In this document: one piece after another, positions 61,000-64,000 of the stretch
Numbering within the stretch: the first letter of the stretch is position 1
How the letters are laid out: every line of letters starts with the position of its first letter
DNA from: Evernia prunastri
Taxonomy: Eukaryota; Ascomycota; Lecanoromycetes; Lecanorales; Parmeliaceae
DNA: 64,000 nt
Reading direction: 5' to 3'
Assembly: GCA_003184365.1 (NCBI GenBank)
Contig: NKYR01000082.1
Location: forward strand, 118,913-182,912
Position numbers and translations under genes: made by a program
The notes under the pieces: generated by a model
Seen by the model: only the letters and a program-made list of their open reading frames with translations
Database searches by the model: none
Told to the model about the DNA's origin: nothing

Positions 61000-62480
61000 T
61001 GTGACTCGGTAGTTTGATTAATTAAAGCAGAAGATATCGTCGTACTGCTATATCGCTATATTCGTTAACAACAAAATTTCATCTAAAGTTCAATTAAATC
61101 TTTCTATATATCTATCTCTCTATATTCTTTCTCTACGAACTCATTACGATAATAGACTTTAAGTATAAGATCGAGAAGTTAAAGAGTGCAAAGAATATAA
61201 AACGATGAAAGTAAGATATAAAGTTAATATTCGTTATTGAAGATATGTGAGACGTCTATATAGAAATTAAAACGAAATCTAAGTTTTCTTCTCTCTTATC
61301 AGTCGTTATAAATATCGAGTCGATCTCTTTATAAGTAGCGTAGATTAAGAAGCACGCGATTTTATAGAAAGAATAAGAGAAGAAACGTAAGATATAACGA
61401 AGAATCGATTAAAAGATAGTGACGTTATTAATATTACTAATAGAGAACGACTCTTGAATTTACATTATTGATATAAATTCGATTATCAAGATCTAAAATA
61501 AGCTTATTGAGATATATGAAATAGAAGATCTAATTATAAGAAACGAGACACTTCACGAGATCTCTCATATTAACTTCGAAAATTTTAAATCTCTTTCAGA
61601 GTACGCTAAGCACATCAAAAAGCACGTTAAGACTTTAAACGATATAAACATTAAATTATCTATATGACAGCTGAGTATATTCTTTCGACTGAGACTTAAA
61701 AAGAATCTTAAATTATATATATTTTAAATAATTTAAATGGCTCGCGTTAATAAGATAGAATTGAAAATTAATTATATAATTATCGTTCTGATAGATTATA
61801 ATAAACGTGTAATTTAGTCGAAGAATTTATTCAAAGCGATAACAGTTAAATTTGAAAAATAGACTAAGTTTAAAAGAAATAAAAAGAAATTTAAAGATCG
61901 TAGAGAGAACTTTAAAGATCGTAGATTATTATGTAAGTATTGTGAAGACGATCGTTATAAAAAACATCGTTATTTTTATCTGATTTTTAATATTCGATTA
62001 AATAACTAAAAAGCGATCGAAGATAAATAATATTTGTTTATCGAGACTATTAAGAAGAAGAAGAAAATCTCGAAAGCGAGATATATAAATAATGCAAATT
62101 CTTTCGATTCTACTACTTTAGAGAAAAAAAATATTATTAAATTAGTTAATCGAGTAAGAGCGAAGAATATTAAATTCTTTGCGATTAAATTTAGAAAAGT
62201 CAATAACGTTATTTTTAGTTATGATAAAGAAAGTGCATTTTATATAAATACGATCTCTGATGTATACATCATTTAAAATAGAACTAAATTTATGTTCTAT
62301 AAGCCCTTTGCGAAGAAGAATAAGAAAACTCTTTTTAAAATCGATGAAGTCTCACTTAAAATTCTTGATATAAAAACGACGATGCTTTCTATTATTGTAA
62401 ATAATAATATTATCGAGATAGAATTAATCGAAATCTATCATATATCGAGTATAAATTACAATCTCTTAACTGTGAGACGG
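61000..62480 (+). mobile_element. Ty1/copia retrotransposon remnant, RIP-like decay
   Basis: A sharply bounded block of extreme AT content, with many stops. Translated pieces on the plus strand keep copia order: a Gag-like helical piece (EYAKHIKKHVKTLNDINIKL at about 61598-61668), a zinc-knuckle relic at about 61923-61990 (CKYCEDDRYKKHRYFYL), then a protease-start/pre-integrase-like piece ending NLLTVRR at about 62480. The knuckle keeps both N-terminal Cys at CX2C but has Tyr where the H and the last C of CX2CX4HX4C should be; each is a single transition (CAY to TAY, TGY to TAY). The element stops abruptly before integrase or reverse transcriptase. No LTRs were identified. It is non-functional. 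Confidence 0.82.
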
Positions 62481-63309
62481 TGAATTACGCGAATGGGCGT
62501 AGTGAGGCCGTTTTTGGTTTAATGAGGCCATATTTGGTAACGCGGTAGGCTTGGCATATTGCCGCCTCATCAACTTCACGTCGAAAGTCTGATAGACAGC
62601 TTCAAATCTCTTGCTGTTTTTCCACCTCGTCGTCCGCCGAGATTACAGGATGCTTAGCCTCACTTCCTCTCGTTTGGATCATCCTTGAGTTTTTCAAGCG
62701 ATCCTCCTGACGTTACGCTATCTGTGCGTAAGCTCCACTTCCTACGGTCTCAAAACCAGTCAGATCAATCATTCAGTCTGTCGTCGATCTTGGACATGTC
62801 ACTTACACTTCTAGTGCTATGTACTTCGCCTCCACCGTATCTCATCTCCTACATGAATGGTCGCTTAGTGGTCTAGAACCTCAACCGAGCTTTCAGATCG
62901 TGGGCAGAATGCTCGATCCCTATCAATTTGGACCCGAGCATTCTCCAGCTGAATCTCGTCACTCGCTCAGAACTAGGCTTTGACCCCCCTTTTTACGCCC
63001 GTGTCTCCACTCGCGAGTCATACATCGGATCCGAATCAGGTGGGCTTTCGAAGAGCAAGGGCTACAATAACCGATGGATACGTTGCAATCGTTGCAAGGA
63101 TGATACAGGGCCAGCTGTAAGCTTAGCGTTCAGCTTTCGGCAATAGACACGTGCGCAGGCGAGGCTGTGCTCAATCGGCGATGATGCTAGACGTCACCCT
63201 ACTGATGAAGGGATACAAACGTGGGATCATTATTTGACTATGTATTATAACTCACACGTTTGCCCACTTTTCCTCAAATCAAAATTCTTGAAATCACCAG
63301 CTGCTATCC
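62481..63309. other. Normal-composition flank with a coding-like fragment
   Basis: Composition returns to normal within a few bases of 62481. A stretch in one frame, about 62727-62969, reads like protein (HVTYTSSAMYFASTVSHLLH and PSFQIVGRMLDPYQFGPEHS) but has no start or clear splice partner; it could be an exon or a gene relic. Otherwise this is the promoter side of the last gene. Confidence 0.4.
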
Positions 63310-64000
63310 ATGGCTTCGTTCAATGTCATACCGTATCTTGGGCCACCTATAAAGCATCCTCGATCATTCAAGAAACCAAATAACACAATAGAGAACGCGC
63401 AGCGTGTCTTACCACTTCAAGACACTCGCCAGGTTTGTCCGGGCGATGACCTTAACCGACCGCAATTAGTGTGTTCTTTCAGGTCTTCAATGGAGCCAAC
63501 GTCAGCTCAAAGGGATACCGAGCATGGATCAGGGGGTGGTCAAACTCGATCACTGTCATTCACTCGAGATCAACAAGTTCAAGACAAGGATGATCTCGAC
63601 TCAGATTGGATCTGTTCCTCAAGGTCATCAACAAGTTCGATAGAGCCCTTGAAGTCGACTCAGCAAGCCGAACAATCAGGAACATACCGCTTGACACAGA
63701 TCTCCGAGACTGATCGGCGGCGTCAGGCTGATATCAGACTAGCTCCCGTGAAGAGTAAGCAACAGCACAAGCGCAAAGCGGGCTTATTCGCGGACACAGA
63801 AGAGCAAGGTAAGATCTCACTACTCTACTATGCTTATAGCTTTCAGAACATTCTAACATCGAGTCAGGAGATCTTTGCTCTTATGAGAATGTCGATGATA
63901 CCCCTCAAGCCATAAAGCCCGATCCGATATGCTCTCAATCGTCAATGAATATACACTCAGCTCGACGCAAAAGGAAACTCAGCGGAGACTGGAATCAAGA
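63310..64000 (+). CDS. Hypothetical nuclear-type protein, cut by window edge
   Basis: Exon 1 63310-63808 and exon 2 from 63868 to the window end, joined at donor GTAAGA and acceptor GTCAG with matching phase; the unspliced frame would stop soon after the donor. About 210 residues are visible. The protein is hydrophilic, Ser/Gln/Arg-rich, without a signal peptide or membrane segment. Internal near-repeats occur: QLVCSFRSSMEPTS and WICSSRSSTSSIEPLKS. Exon 2 has AIKPDPICS, a psi-K-x-D SUMO-site pattern, and the basic stretch SARRKRKLSGDW. No family recognised; the 3' end lies beyond the window. Confidence 0.55.

Overview
This window reads as nuclear DNA of a filamentous ascomycete (Pezizomycotina). 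A helotialean/leotiomycete-type genome is a reasonable guess but is not proven by the sequence. The grounds are genes broken by many short spliceosomal introns (mostly about 45-140 nt, GT...CTRAC...AG), typical fungal protein families, a TM9 protein, an NCS-1 protein and fungal APSES, INCENP and Mediator genes, and one very AT-rich retrotransposon relic that looks damaged by repeat-induced point mutation (RIP). Exon coordinates below were joined by hand from splice signals and reading-frame phase; no RNA data were available.

Left third (1-25.5 kb), housekeeping: the 3' part of histidinol-phosphate aminotransferase; an SS18/SSXT-like glutamine-rich protein; a 5-exon INCENP/Sli15 gene head-to-head with an acyl-CoA dehydrogenase across a 393-bp promoter holding a perfect 16-bp CACGTG palindrome; a CCCH zinc-finger protein with a SUMO-interaction motif; a reticulon; an APSES/KilA-N-type protein; a 3.6-kb gene desert; and DNA topoisomerase II.

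Middle (25.9-47.6 kb): a HOL1-like MFS transporter, a Gyp5-like Rab GAP, a medium-chain reductase, Mediator MED4 head-to-head with the calcium sensor NCS-1, a TM9/EMP70 membrane protein, a small sigF/NTF2-like protein, an FAD monooxygenase, a Thp1/PCID2-type PCI protein and the rRNA-processing factor Lcp5. These act in chromosome segregation, transcription, mRNA export, ribosome assembly and membrane traffic and do not form a pathway cluster.

Right third (47.6-64 kb), more accessory: gene density falls and intergenic DNA carries short repeats and two fold-back (hairpin) elements. Genes are a single-pass surface-type protein, a small six-cysteine secreted protein, a Nudix hydrolase, a secreted serine carboxypeptidase, an APC-family permease with a non-canonical GC-AG intron, and a gene cut by the right edge. 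The AT-rich block at about 61.0-62.5 kb is a truncated, RIP-like Ty1/copia remnant. I found no tRNA, rRNA, CRISPR or prokaryotic-type features, and no convincing novel multi-gene system. The most unusual signals are the 55-nt-arm hairpin at 50.74-50.88 kb, the second fold-back at 60.65-60.74 kb, the GC-AG intron, and the RIP-damaged relic with its exact H-to-Y and C-to-Y hits in the zinc knuckle.
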